From positions 80,716 to 144,715 of the forward strand of contig JACKET010000017.1 in NCBI GenBank assembly GCA_020632875.1: 64,000 bases of DNA. Reading direction: 5' to 3'. The DNA is from Alphaproteobacteria bacterium (lineage in GTDB: Bacteria > Myxococcota_A > UBA796 > GCA-2862545). The translations under genes were made by a program, and so were the position numbers. The notes beneath the pieces were generated by a model. The model worked only from the letters and a program-made list of their open reading frames with translations. It was not told the DNA's origin and searched no databases. Positions 1 to 7,394 of this stretch are shown in pieces. Within the stretch, counting starts at the first letter, position 1. Every line of letters starts with the position of its first letter.

Positions 1-1427
1 AGCGACAGCTCGCCCTGGAAGATGTTGCCTTCGGACAGGCCGAACTCCTGCTCGATGTCCCACGGGGTCAACACCTGGCGGTGCAGGATGGAGTCCTTCA
101 GCGTCGGGCAGTACTCCGAGAGCGTGTCGATCACGGCGTCTCCGAAGGCCTCGCGGCGCTCGGGCCAGTGCTCGGGGCCCTCTTTGATGTCGTACGGCGC
201 GTACTGCACGAAGATCGACGCGACGTGCTTGCCCGGCGGAGCCATCTCGGGGTCGAGCAGGCTCGGGAACACGACGTTCATGAAGGGGCGGGACGAGAAG
301 TCGCCGTACTTCGCCTCGTCGTAGGCGCGCTCGAGGTAGTCGAGGCTCGGGCAGATCGCGATGTCCCCCATCACGTGCATGCCGATGCCCGGCCGGTCCT
401 TGAAGTCGGGGAACCGGTCGAGCGAGAGGTTCACCTTCCCCGAGCTGCCGCGGAACTTGAACCGCTTGATGCCGGTCACGAAGTCGTCGGGCAGGTGGTC
501 TTCGCCGACGAACCGGAGGAACGTGAGCCGCGGGTCGCACGAGCTGATCACCGCCCGGGCGCTGATCTCGTCGCCGTTCTCGAGCACCACGCCCGTCGCG
601 CGGCCGCCCTTCACGAGCACCTTGTGGACGGGCGCTTCGGTGCGGATCTCGGCGCCGAAGGCCTGGGCGGCGCGCGCGATCGACATCGACACCTCGCCGT
701 TGCCGCCCTTCGCGAAGCCCCAGGCGCGCGAGGCCCCGTCGATCTCGCCCATGTAGTGGTGCAGCAGCACGTACGCGGTGCCGGGCGAGCGCACGCCGAG
801 GAACGTGCCGATGATGCCGGAGACGCTCATCGGCGACTTGAGGAAGTCGCTCTCGAACCACTCGTCGAGGAAGTCGACGGCGGACATCGTGGAGAGCTTG
901 AACTGGATGGCGCCGAGATCGTCGCCGAGGTCGCGGAACCGCCGGCCGAGACCGAGCAGCTGCATCAGGTCGCTGGGGCGCCACGACGTGGGCTCGGGAG
1001 CGGGATTGTCGATGATCTCTTTCGCGAACCGCGCCAGGCGGCCCATCGCCCGGCCGAACTCGGGGTAGATGTCGGCATCCTTGCGCGAGTAGCGCTGGAT
1101 CTCCTCGCGGGTGCGGTGCGGATCGGGCCACCGGCACAGGCCGGGGCCCTCGGGCTCGGGCGTGTAGGAGCACTCGAGCGGCGTGATCTGCAGGCCGTGC
1201 TTCACGAGGTCGAGGTCGCGGATGATGTACGGCCGCAGCAGGCTCACGACGTAGCTGCACACGGTGTACTTGAAGCCCGGGTACAGCTCTTCGGTGACGG
1301 CTGCGCCGCCGAGCACGTGGCGCCGCTCGAGCACGAGCACCTTTCGGCCGGCCTTCGCGAGGTACGCGGCGCAGACGAGCCCGTTGTGCCCGCCTCCGAT
1401 GATGACGGCGTCGTACGTGGTGGCCAT
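1..1427 (-). CDS. FAD-dependent oxidoreductase, phytoene desaturase/PYROXD2-like (3' end cut by window)
   Basis: About 475 residues are visible and no stop occurs before base 1, so the C-terminus lies outside the window. The N-terminus reads MATTYDAVIIGGGHNGLVCA, a Rossmann dinucleotide-binding loop (GGGHNG), followed by an ELVLER-like acidic end at VLVLERR and a GGAAVTEE segment typical of the phytoene desaturase/PYROXD2 family of FAD enzymes. The substrate cannot be inferred. The ATG overlaps the stop of the upstream GcvT-like gene (TGATG), so the two are probably co-transcribed and may act in one oxidative or C1 pathway (inference). The family call is firm; the carotenoid versus other substrate question is open. 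Confidence 0.85.
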   Translation of the reverse strand, partial: MATTYDAVIIGGGHNGLVCAAYLAKAGRKVLVLERRHVLGGAAVTEELYPGFKYTVCSYVVSLLRPYIIRDLDLVKHGLQITPLECSYTPEPEGPGLCRWPDPHRTREEIQRYSRKDADIYPEFGRAMGRLARFAKEIIDNPAPEPTSWRPSDLMQLLGLGRRFRDLGDDLGAIQFKLSTMSAVDFLDEWFESDFLKSPMSVSGIIGTFLGVRSPGTAYVLLHHYMGEIDGASRAWGFAKGGNGEVSMSIARAAQAFGAEIRTEAPVHKVLVKGGRATGVVLENGDEISARAVISSCDPRLTFLRFVGEDHLPDDFVTGIKRFKFRGSSGKVNLSLDRFPDFKDRPGIGMHVMGDIAICPSLDYLERAYDEAKYGDFSSRPFMNVVFPSLLDPEMAPPGKHVASIFVQYAPYDIKEGPEHWPERREAFGDAVIDTLSEYCPTLKDSILHRQVLTPWDIEQEFGLSEGNIFQGELS

Positions 1428-2641
1428 CAGGCCCTCCCGGGGGTGCTGCGCTTGCGCTCGGGATCGAAGAACGGCCGCTCGACCACGGTGGCCGTGACGG
1501 TGCGCCGCTCGTACTCGACGGTGTGCTCGATCTTCAGCTTCGTGCCCGGCTTCGCGAAGCGCGGCTGGACCGACGCGAGCGAGAGCTGGCGCTTGAGCAG
1601 CGGCGACCAGGTGTGGCTCGTCGCCTGCCCGACCTGGGTGCGGCCATCCTCTTCGAAGACCGGGACCGCATCGCGGCACGCGACCGGCGCGAGGTGCGGC
1701 GGCAGCGAGTACTCCTCGTAGAGCGCCTCGATCTCGGGCCAGCTCACGTCGAGGCCGACGAGCGCCCACTTGTGCGCGCCCTTCAGCTCGGCTTCGACGG
1801 CATCCTGCCCGACGAAGCGGATTTCGCGGTCGAGATCGACGGCGTGCCCGAGCCCGATCTCGTGCGGCGTGGACTTGCGGGCCTCGATGATGCAGTTCTT
1901 GGCGCTGAAGTAGTCGACGCCCTGCAGGATGTAGCCGGCTTCGATGCGGCACACGTCGAGTGCGTCGAGGCCCATGGGCGTGATGCCGTGGATGCGGCCG
2001 GCGGCCATGATGGCATCCCAGACGGGCAGCGCGTGGGCCGCGTCGACCCAGACCTCGAAGCCCAGATCACCCGTGTACCCGGTGCGGCTGAGCCACACGT
2101 CGACGCCGTCGAGCTTCGTCTTCCGGACGCGGAAGAACCGCATCTTGTCGACATCGAAGTCGACGCACTGCTTCAGGATGTCGCGCGCGTGCGGGCCCTG
2201 GAGCGCCAGGCAGCCGAGCTGCTCGGTGGTCTCTTCGACGCGCACGTCGAGCCGGCGGCCGTGGCGGAGGAGCCAGCGCAGCCAGGGCTCGCTGCTCGTG
2301 ACGCGCCAGTGGCCCTCGGCGAGGTGGCTGATCGTGCCGTCGTCGAGGACGTTGCCGCGCTCGTCGCACCACGTGCAGTACGTGACCCGCCCGACGCCGA
2401 ACCCGTTGGTGACGTCGCGCGTGGCGAACCGGGAGAGCAGCTTCGCCGCATCGGGCCCGTACACGTCGTACTTGTAGAGCGGGCTCGCATCCATGAGGCC
2501 GGCGGAGTGGCGCACCGCGAAGTACTCGCGCTCGCTGTGCCCGTCGTACGTGCAGATCGCGACCTTCCCGGCCCAGTCCTTGAACTTCCAGCTCTCGCAC
2601 AGCGCCGTGGTGCGCTCGTGGAAGGGTGTGGGTCTAAGCAT
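1427..2641 (-). CDS. aminomethyltransferase (GcvT-like) family protein
   Basis: A 404-residue protein of the GcvT/DmdA folate-dependent methyltransferase family. Recognisable segments are DWAGKVAICTYDGHSERE near the N-terminus, LALQGPHARDIL at mid-protein, the SRTGYTGDLGFEVWV block that shapes the tetrahydrofolate site, and GLDALDVCRIEAGY. Length fits a stand-alone T-protein-like enzyme. No gcvH or gcvP is adjacent, so glycine cleavage is not implied; relatives demethylate sarcosine, dimethylglycine or DMSP. Its stop overlaps the start of the FAD oxidoreductase, which supports an oxidative demethylation pair (inference). The ATG at 2641 follows a 27 bp gap after the MopE-type gene. Confidence 0.85.
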   Translation of the reverse strand: MLRPTPFHERTTALCESWKFKDWAGKVAICTYDGHSEREYFAVRHSAGLMDASPLYKYDVYGPDAAKLLSRFATRDVTNGFGVGRVTYCTWCDERGNVLDDGTISHLAEGHWRVTSSEPWLRWLLRHGRRLDVRVEETTEQLGCLALQGPHARDILKQCVDFDVDKMRFFRVRKTKLDGVDVWLSRTGYTGDLGFEVWVDAAHALPVWDAIMAAGRIHGITPMGLDALDVCRIEAGYILQGVDYFSAKNCIIEARKSTPHEIGLGHAVDLDREIRFVGQDAVEAELKGAHKWALVGLDVSWPEIEALYEEYSLPPHLAPVACRDAVPVFEEDGRTQVGQATSHTWSPLLKRQLSLASVQPRFAKPGTKLKIEHTVEYERRTVTATVVERPFFDPERKRSTPGRA

Positions 2642-2644
2642 CTT

Positions 2645-2665
2645 CCCCGCCCGCGGTGAGCGGGG
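2645..2665 (-). terminator. possible hairpin between lipoprotein and GcvT-like gene
   Basis: In the 27 bp gap the arms CCCCGC and GCGGGG can pair around a 9 nt loop on the minus-strand transcript. There is no U-run, so this may be an attenuating or ribosome-occluding hairpin rather than a true terminator. Confidence 0.25.
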
Positions 2666-2668
2666 ATT

Positions 2669-4528
2669 CTATGGGCCGTTCGGCCCCACGTCGAGGGTGG
2701 TCGGAGCGAGGATCTCGTCGAGCCGGACCGCGGCATCGCCGCCCGATTCGCCCACCAGCACGAACCAGGTGTCGGCGAGCAGCACGTCGGGCCCGAAGGT
2801 GACGGACGTTCCGGCGGGGCCGGTCGCGGGCGTGCCGCGGACGTCGAGCCAGCCATCCTCGGGCTCGATCACCGCGCCGGGCGCGTCGAGCACGCTGATG
2901 GCTACGCTGTCGGGGCCCGCGTCGTACAGCCAGGCACCCCCGGCTGCGACGGGCGACCCGGCCACGCCGAGACTGAAGCCGACGACCCCCTGCTCCCAGC
3001 CGTTCGGGTGGGTCACGGTGGTGGGACCGGTGGTGCGCAGCCGGACGTGCCCCCACAGCTCGGGGCGCCCGGAGATGGCGAGCCAGTCGGCGTCCCACGC
3101 GATCGACGCCACGCCGCCACCGATGGCGCCGGACGCGCGGAGCCGCGCGATGGCGGGATGGGCGTCGACGACCACCGACCCCGCGCCCGGCGACACGGTG
3201 CCCGCGGGCGTCTCGATGCGCGGCCGGAACACGGTCTGCGACGCGTGGCCGTTCGGCGAGAGCCCCACGAGCCGCAGCCCGCCGTCGAACGTCGCGGTGG
3301 TGACGCCCGTCGAGAGCTGCGTCGCGGAGGCCTGCGCGGAGCCCGTCGCGCCGGGTGCGAAGTGCAGCCAGCCCGTGACCGCCGCACCCGCAGCGAGCAC
3401 GTCGCGCGTGGTGGGGTCGCCGTCGGGGTCGTACACGACGAGCAGGGCGCCGGCGAGGTCGCCCGGGACACCCGGCGTGCCGAGGTCGTCGAGATCGTCG
3501 AAGAACCGCGTCGGGAGCTCGGAGAGCCCGGAATCGCACGTGCCCACGGCCACCCGAAGCGCCGCGGGGTCGACGGTTCCCGTGCCGCCCGCCGCATCGT
3601 ACAGCGCCTGGAGGTCGGACACCGCGTGCACCAACACGGGGACCGCCACGTCCTGGCCCGCCGACAGCGAGACCGGGATGCGTGGCCCGGCGGCCAGGGG
3701 CGCGTCGGGCAGGTCGATCACGCCATCGCAGTCGTCGTCGACGCCGTTGCACAGCTCGGGGCGACCCGGCGCCACGTCGGCGTCGAAGTCGTCGCAGTCG
3801 CCCGCCGTCTGCGACCACGGACCGGCAGGCGGAGTGCACGCCTCGACCGAGAAGCCCGCCGTGCCCACCCCGTCCCCGTCGGCGTCGGGGTACCACAGGA
3901 GGCCGACGACGAGCCCCGGATCGGCTTCGTCGAGCAGCCCGTTGCAGTCGTTGTCGATGCCGTCGCAGAGCTCGTCGGCGCCGGGATGCCGGTCGGGGTC
4001 GCCGTCGTCGCAGTCGCCGCCCGTGGCGATGAACCCCGGCGTCGCGGTGCACGTGTGGATGGCGCCCTCGGAATCGCCATACCCGTCGCCGTCTTCGTCG
4101 GGGTAGACCGGGTCGGACGGCTGGGCGTCGACGAGGCCGTCGCAGTCGTTGTCGATGCCGTCGCAGAGCTCGGTTCGGAAGGGGCGGACCTCGGGGTCGC
4201 CGTCGTCGCAGTCACCGCCCTGCTCGGCGTATCCCTCGGGACGGTCGCACGCGGTGGTCGCCGTCGTGCCCCAGAGATCGCCGTCTTCGTCGAGGTAGAA
4301 GGTGTCGGCGTCGACGGCGTCGTCGTCGATGGCGCCGTTGCAGTCGTTGTCGATGCCGTCGCAGAACTCGAACGAGCCGGGGAACGCGTCGGCGTCGGCG
4401 TCGTCGCAGTCGACATCCGCGGGGAAGCCGTCCCGATCGGCGTCCGGCACGGTCGCGGGATCGGTCGTGCACGCCAGCATGGCCCAGAGGAGCGTCACGG
4501 CCGGCTCATAACCCGAGGAGGTCGGCAT
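2669..4528 (-). CDS. MopE-type Cys/Asp repeat lipoprotein
   Basis: A 619-residue protein from the ATG at 4528. Four tandem copies (about residues 28-250) carry the MopE-type putative metal-binding signature, each with a DxDGDG loop, a DCDD segment and a CDGIDNDC segment followed by G-x-x-D. The remaining ~370 residues form a Gly/Ala/Val-rich, probably beta-rich domain. A lipobox-like WAMLAC motif lies at residues 16-20, so the true start may be the in-frame GTG at 4498, giving an unusually short signal (VTLLWAMLAC). Expected location is the outer membrane or cell surface; such repeats are common in Myxococcota and bind metal in MopE. It overlaps the upstream glycosyltransferase by 23 bp if the ATG is used. 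Confidence 0.8.
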   Translation of the reverse strand: MPTSSGYEPAVTLLWAMLACTTDPATVPDADRDGFPADVDCDDADADAFPGSFEFCDGIDNDCNGAIDDDAVDADTFYLDEDGDLWGTTATTACDRPEGYAEQGGDCDDGDPEVRPFRTELCDGIDNDCDGLVDAQPSDPVYPDEDGDGYGDSEGAIHTCTATPGFIATGGDCDDGDPDRHPGADELCDGIDNDCNGLLDEADPGLVVGLLWYPDADGDGVGTAGFSVEACTPPAGPWSQTAGDCDDFDADVAPGRPELCNGVDDDCDGVIDLPDAPLAAGPRIPVSLSAGQDVAVPVLVHAVSDLQALYDAAGGTGTVDPAALRVAVGTCDSGLSELPTRFFDDLDDLGTPGVPGDLAGALLVVYDPDGDPTTRDVLAAGAAVTGWLHFAPGATGSAQASATQLSTGVTTATFDGGLRLVGLSPNGHASQTVFRPRIETPAGTVSPGAGSVVVDAHPAIARLRASGAIGGGVASIAWDADWLAISGRPELWGHVRLRTTGPTTVTHPNGWEQGVVGFSLGVAGSPVAAGGAWLYDAGPDSVAISVLDAPGAVIEPEDGWLDVRGTPATGPAGTSVTFGPDVLLADTWFVLVGESGGDAAVRLDEILAPTTLDVGPNGP

Positions 4529-5435
4529 ACGCCGCGAGCGTTCGGGCGCGCAGCGTGTCGGCGTGCAGCCCGGGAGGCAGGGACGGCCGTGGACGTGGAC
4601 GTGCCAGCGCGTCCAGGACGGCGGCGGCCAGCGCGGAGGGCCGTCGGACGTCGACGAGGGCCGCGTCGGGCCCGGCGATCTCGGGGACCCCGCCCGCGCG
4701 CGTCGCGACGATGCGGCACCCCGCGGCTCGCGCCTCCAGCACGGCCTGCCCGAGGCCCTCTTCGCGGCTCGGGTGGCAGAACACGTCGGCGGTCGCGAGC
4801 AGATCCGCGATGTCGTCGCGCTGGCCGAGCAGCGCCACGGGGGCGCCGATGCGCGCGATCTCCGCCTCGAGCGCGGGGCGCAGCGGGCCCTCCCCTGCGA
4901 TCCAGGTCGTGAACCCGCCGATGGCGGCGGCCCGCACGAGCGTGACGTGGTCCTTGTGGGGCACGAGGGCGCCCACGGCGAGCACCACGGGCCCCGCGGG
5001 ACGCGGGAGCGCGGTCCCGGGTCGCGGCGCCACCCCGTCGTGCACGACGCGGACGCGGGAGGCCGGCACCGCCCGCTCCAGGACGGCCGCGACGGCCGCG
5101 CTCACCGCGACGAAGCCGCGTACCGCCCGGTACTTCGGCCCCGACAGCGGACCGGGCGCGAAGTCGACCCGCCGGTGCACGACGACGGGCGTGGAGCGCT
5201 GGAGCAGCGCCAGGCCGTGCGCGTGCGAGGTGTGGGCGGCGATCAGGTCGGGCCGCTCGGCGCGGATGGCCGCATGCAGACCGGAGTGCCCGTACGGACG
5301 GGCGTGCGGGAAGCGTGCCGCGAGGGGCGAGCCCGGCCGCAGGAGCAACGCGTCGTCCGAGCCGGCGACGAGGTACGCGAGCTGTGCCTGCCCACCCCGG
5401 TGCTCGCGGGCCGAGTCGACGTGGAGGACCTTCAC
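4506..5435 (-). CDS. GT4-type glycosyltransferase
   Basis: Starting at the GTG at 5435, the protein of 309 residues reads VKVLHVDSAREHRGGQAQLA, the usual GT-B N-terminal strand and glycine loop. The C-terminal half has VGALVPHKDHVTLVRA and the donor-site block HPSREEGLGQAVLEARAAGC with GGVPEI, as in GT4 (family 1) glycosyltransferases. The GTG overlaps the stop of the Trm112-like gene (GTGA), which decides the start; a longer frame upstream only shadows that gene. The position in an exporter/LpxK operon suggests transfer of a sugar to lipid A core or another surface glycan (inference). Donor and acceptor are not readable from sequence. Confidence 0.88.
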   Translation of the reverse strand: MKVLHVDSAREHRGGQAQLAYLVAGSDDALLLRPGSPLAARFPHARPYGHSGLHAAIRAERPDLIAAHTSHAHGLALLQRSTPVVVHRRVDFAPGPLSGPKYRAVRGFVAVSAAVAAVLERAVPASRVRVVHDGVAPRPGTALPRPAGPVVLAVGALVPHKDHVTLVRAAAIGGFTTWIAGEGPLRPALEAEIARIGAPVALLGQRDDIADLLATADVFCHPSREEGLGQAVLEARAAGCRIVATRAGGVPEIAGPDAALVDVRRPSALAAAVLDALARPRPRPSLPPGLHADTLRARTLAAYADLLGL

Positions 5436-5626
5436 CCGCGCTGCGCGCGCTCGGGCAGCATGAACGGCACCCCGTCGACCACCGGATACGTCAGGGCGCA
5501 GGCCGGGCAGCGCAGCCCGTCGGCGGCCTCGTCGAGGTCGCCCTTGCACACGGGACACACGAGCAGCGCCCTGAGCACGGGGCTCAGCGGACGCTCGGAT
5601 CCATCGGGGTCGGTGTCGTGTTCCAT
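5432..5626 (-). CDS. Trm112-like (UPF0434/YcaR) zinc-binding protein
   Basis: A 64-residue protein containing VCPVCKGDL and LRCPACALTYPVVDGVPFML, the two CxxC knuckles and the hallmark PVVDGVPFML ending of the Trm112/UPF0434 family. Its ATG at 5626 lies 43 bp inside the upstream secreted-protein gene and its stop overlaps the GTG of the glycosyltransferase. In enterobacteria the homologue YcaR sits just after lpxK, and here it sits close downstream of an LpxK-containing gene, so this linkage is conserved. Trm112 proteins activate methyltransferases in eukaryotes; the bacterial role is not settled. Confidence 0.88.
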   Translation of the reverse strand: MEHDTDPDGSERPLSPVLRALLVCPVCKGDLDEAADGLRCPACALTYPVVDGVPFMLPERAQRG

Positions 5627-6522
5627 TGCTGGATGGCGCTCGGACCGCTGGTATTCGGAACGACCTCGCGCGTCTCGCCCACGTCGACGGTCTCGCCGGG
5701 CGCGAGGCGCCGCGCCGAGCCCCGCTGGATGTACGGATAGCCCGCCGCGCCCAGCGCGATGGGGCTTCCGGGCGTGGGCTCGCCCCGCATGGTCCACGTG
5801 CGGCTCACGAGCCCGAGGTCGGGGTCGAAGATCGTGTGGGCCGCGAACTCGCAGGTGTACTGGTTCAGGCTCTCGCCGGGCGCCATGAGCCCGCGCCCGT
5901 TGGTGGCGATCTCGACGTTCTCGCCGCGGATCGCGGCCTGGTGGACGCCTTCGGCGGGACCCGCCGTGCCGAGCGTGGTGGGCAGTGTGCAGAGCAGCGC
6001 CTCGTTGCTGACCCACAGCGGCTCGCCGGGGCGCCGCGACAGCGGGACCTCGATTCCCGCGGCGAGGAACCGCGTGAGCAGGCGCATCGACTCGCGGCGC
6101 TGCCGGGTGCGCAGGTTGCGGGTCGCCACGTCGGTCAGGTTCACGTCGGTGATGCGGCCGTCGTCGCGCACGATGAGGTCGAGCGATGCGCTCGCGAACA
6201 GCGCGTCGTACTCGTCGAGGATGGGCTGCACGATGCCCTCGTCGCCCGGGAGGCCCGCGGCGACGAGCCCGATGTCTTCGAAGGTGCACCGCACCTCGCG
6301 CTTGCGGGCACCCTCTTTCTCGGTGCCGGCGCACGCGAGGACGGAGCGGACCTGGAACCCGATGACCCGCGCGTTCTTGTTGATCTCGGCGTTGATCCAG
6401 AATCGATCGGGGAGCGTGACCTCGGTCTCGACGTAGAGCCGGTGCGGCTGGTCCCAGTCCCACGCCATCGGCGGGAGATCGGCCTGCTGGGCGGCGATCG
6501 CGGCGGTGAAGAGCATCATCAT
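5584..6522 (-). CDS. secreted protein of unknown function
   Basis: 312 residues from the ATG at 6522, which overlaps the stop of the TIGR02757 gene (ATGA) and fixes the start. The N-terminus MMMLFTAAIAAQQADLPP is a short hydrophobic signal-like stretch without basic residues. The mature part has mixed beta-strand-like segments, two internal repeats of RTRQRRES-type basic residues, and Asn/Thr-rich segments near the end, but no motif I recognise. It is translationally coupled inside the lipid A/glycosyltransferase run, so an envelope role is likely. The export call is an inference from the signal-like N-terminus. Confidence 0.65.
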   Translation of the reverse strand: MMMLFTAAIAAQQADLPPMAWDWDQPHRLYVETEVTLPDRFWINAEINKNARVIGFQVRSVLACAGTEKEGARKREVRCTFEDIGLVAAGLPGDEGIVQPILDEYDALFASASLDLIVRDDGRITDVNLTDVATRNLRTRQRRESMRLLTRFLAAGIEVPLSRRPGEPLWVSNEALLCTLPTTLGTAGPAEGVHQAAIRGENVEIATNGRGLMAPGESLNQYTCEFAAHTIFDPDLGLVSRTWTMRGEPTPGSPIALGAAGYPYIQRGSARRLAPGETVDVGETREVVPNTSGPSAIQQWNTTPTPMDPSVR

Positions 6523-7394
6523 GCGAGATCCGTAACTGTGGCCGCGACGCAGTGTCGGCGGAGCGGGCAGGTGGGACAGACGGTGACCTGGTGGGACCCG
6601 GAGCAGCCGTCGCTGATGCCGAGGTGCGCGAGCGCGAAGTCGTACCGGACCGGGTCGGACGGCGCGAAGCGTGCCAGCGCCCTCGTGAGCTCGACGGCGG
6701 TGCGCCAGTCGGCGGTCTTGCGGTCGGAGAGCCCGACGAGACGGGCGATTCGGTGGACGTGCGTGTCGACCGGCACGACGAGCGCGGAGGGCGGGATGTG
6801 CGTCCACAGGCCGAGATCGACGCCGTCCGTGCGGACCATCCAGCGGGCGAGCATCGCCATGCGCTTGGCGGTGCTGCCGTCGGCGGGATCGGGGAGCAGG
6901 TAGCGCAGCCCGCGGGACGCGCGGCTCCAGTCGCCGGGCCCGGCCTCGGAGGTCGACACCGCCGCGCGGATCGCGCGCACGAAGCGACTCAGCGCCGGGC
7001 CCACGTCGGTCTCGCCGGGCTCCATCCGGACGTGGTCGCCGAGGCGCCCGTCCGCGCCGAGCAGGATGCGCAGGCCGTCGAGCAGCGCCACGTGGTCGGG
7101 ACCGCGGTTCCAGCGGTAGTACAGCGGCTCCAGCACGGGCAGCTCGCGCTCCGCGTCGAACCCGCGCACCCAGGCCTCCGGGCCTCCCTGCGCATCGGCG
7201 CGGTCGAGCAGGGTCGCGATGACCGGCGAGAACAGCGCCACCCGCCCGTAGGCGAGCCCCGAGGCCAGGAACGCCGCGATCTCCTGATCGACGGGTGCCG
7301 TGTAGCGATGGGCGAAGCGCACCGGGTCGTTCGCGAGGCGGCCCGGCACGTCGAGGGCCTCGACCATGGCGTCGAGATCGGCCTTCAGGGACAC
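6519..7394 (-). CDS. TIGR02757 family protein, endonuclease III-like (HhH, Fe-S cysteines)
   Basis: 291 residues from a GTG at 7394, which overlaps the end of the LpxK-containing gene by 10 bp. The N-terminus DPVRFAHRYTAPVDQEIAAF with FLASGLAYGR is typical of the TIGR02757/DUF2400 family. The C-terminal part has VPVDTHVHRIARLVGL, matching the helix-hairpin-helix and catalytic-Asp region of endonuclease III relatives, then a cysteine cluster spaced C-x8-C-x2-C-x5-C that could hold an iron-sulfur cluster. The family is widespread but its substrate is not defined. The call rests on these motifs; a DNA glycosylase activity is only inferred. Confidence 0.85.
   Translation of the reverse strand: MSLKADLDAMVEALDVPGRLANDPVRFAHRYTAPVDQEIAAFLASGLAYGRVALFSPVIATLLDRADAQGGPEAWVRGFDAERELPVLEPLYYRWNRGPDHVALLDGLRILLGADGRLGDHVRMEPGETDVGPALSRFVRAIRAAVSTSEAGPGDWSRASRGLRYLLPDPADGSTAKRMAMLARWMVRTDGVDLGLWTHIPPSALVVPVDTHVHRIARLVGLSDRKTADWRTAVELTRALARFAPSDPVRYDFALAHLGISDGCSGSHQVTVCPTCPLRRHCVAATVTDLA

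Noticed and set aside
81..2659. Long plus-strand frames over the FAD oxidoreductase and GcvT-like genes
   Set aside because: They are low-complexity Arg/Ala/Glu translations antisense to clearly homologous minus-strand genes; high GC leaves few stops.
3008..4912. 634-residue plus-strand frame over the MopE-type gene
   Set aside because: It reads the complement of the repetitive Asp/Cys codons and has no known motif; the minus strand holds real repeats.
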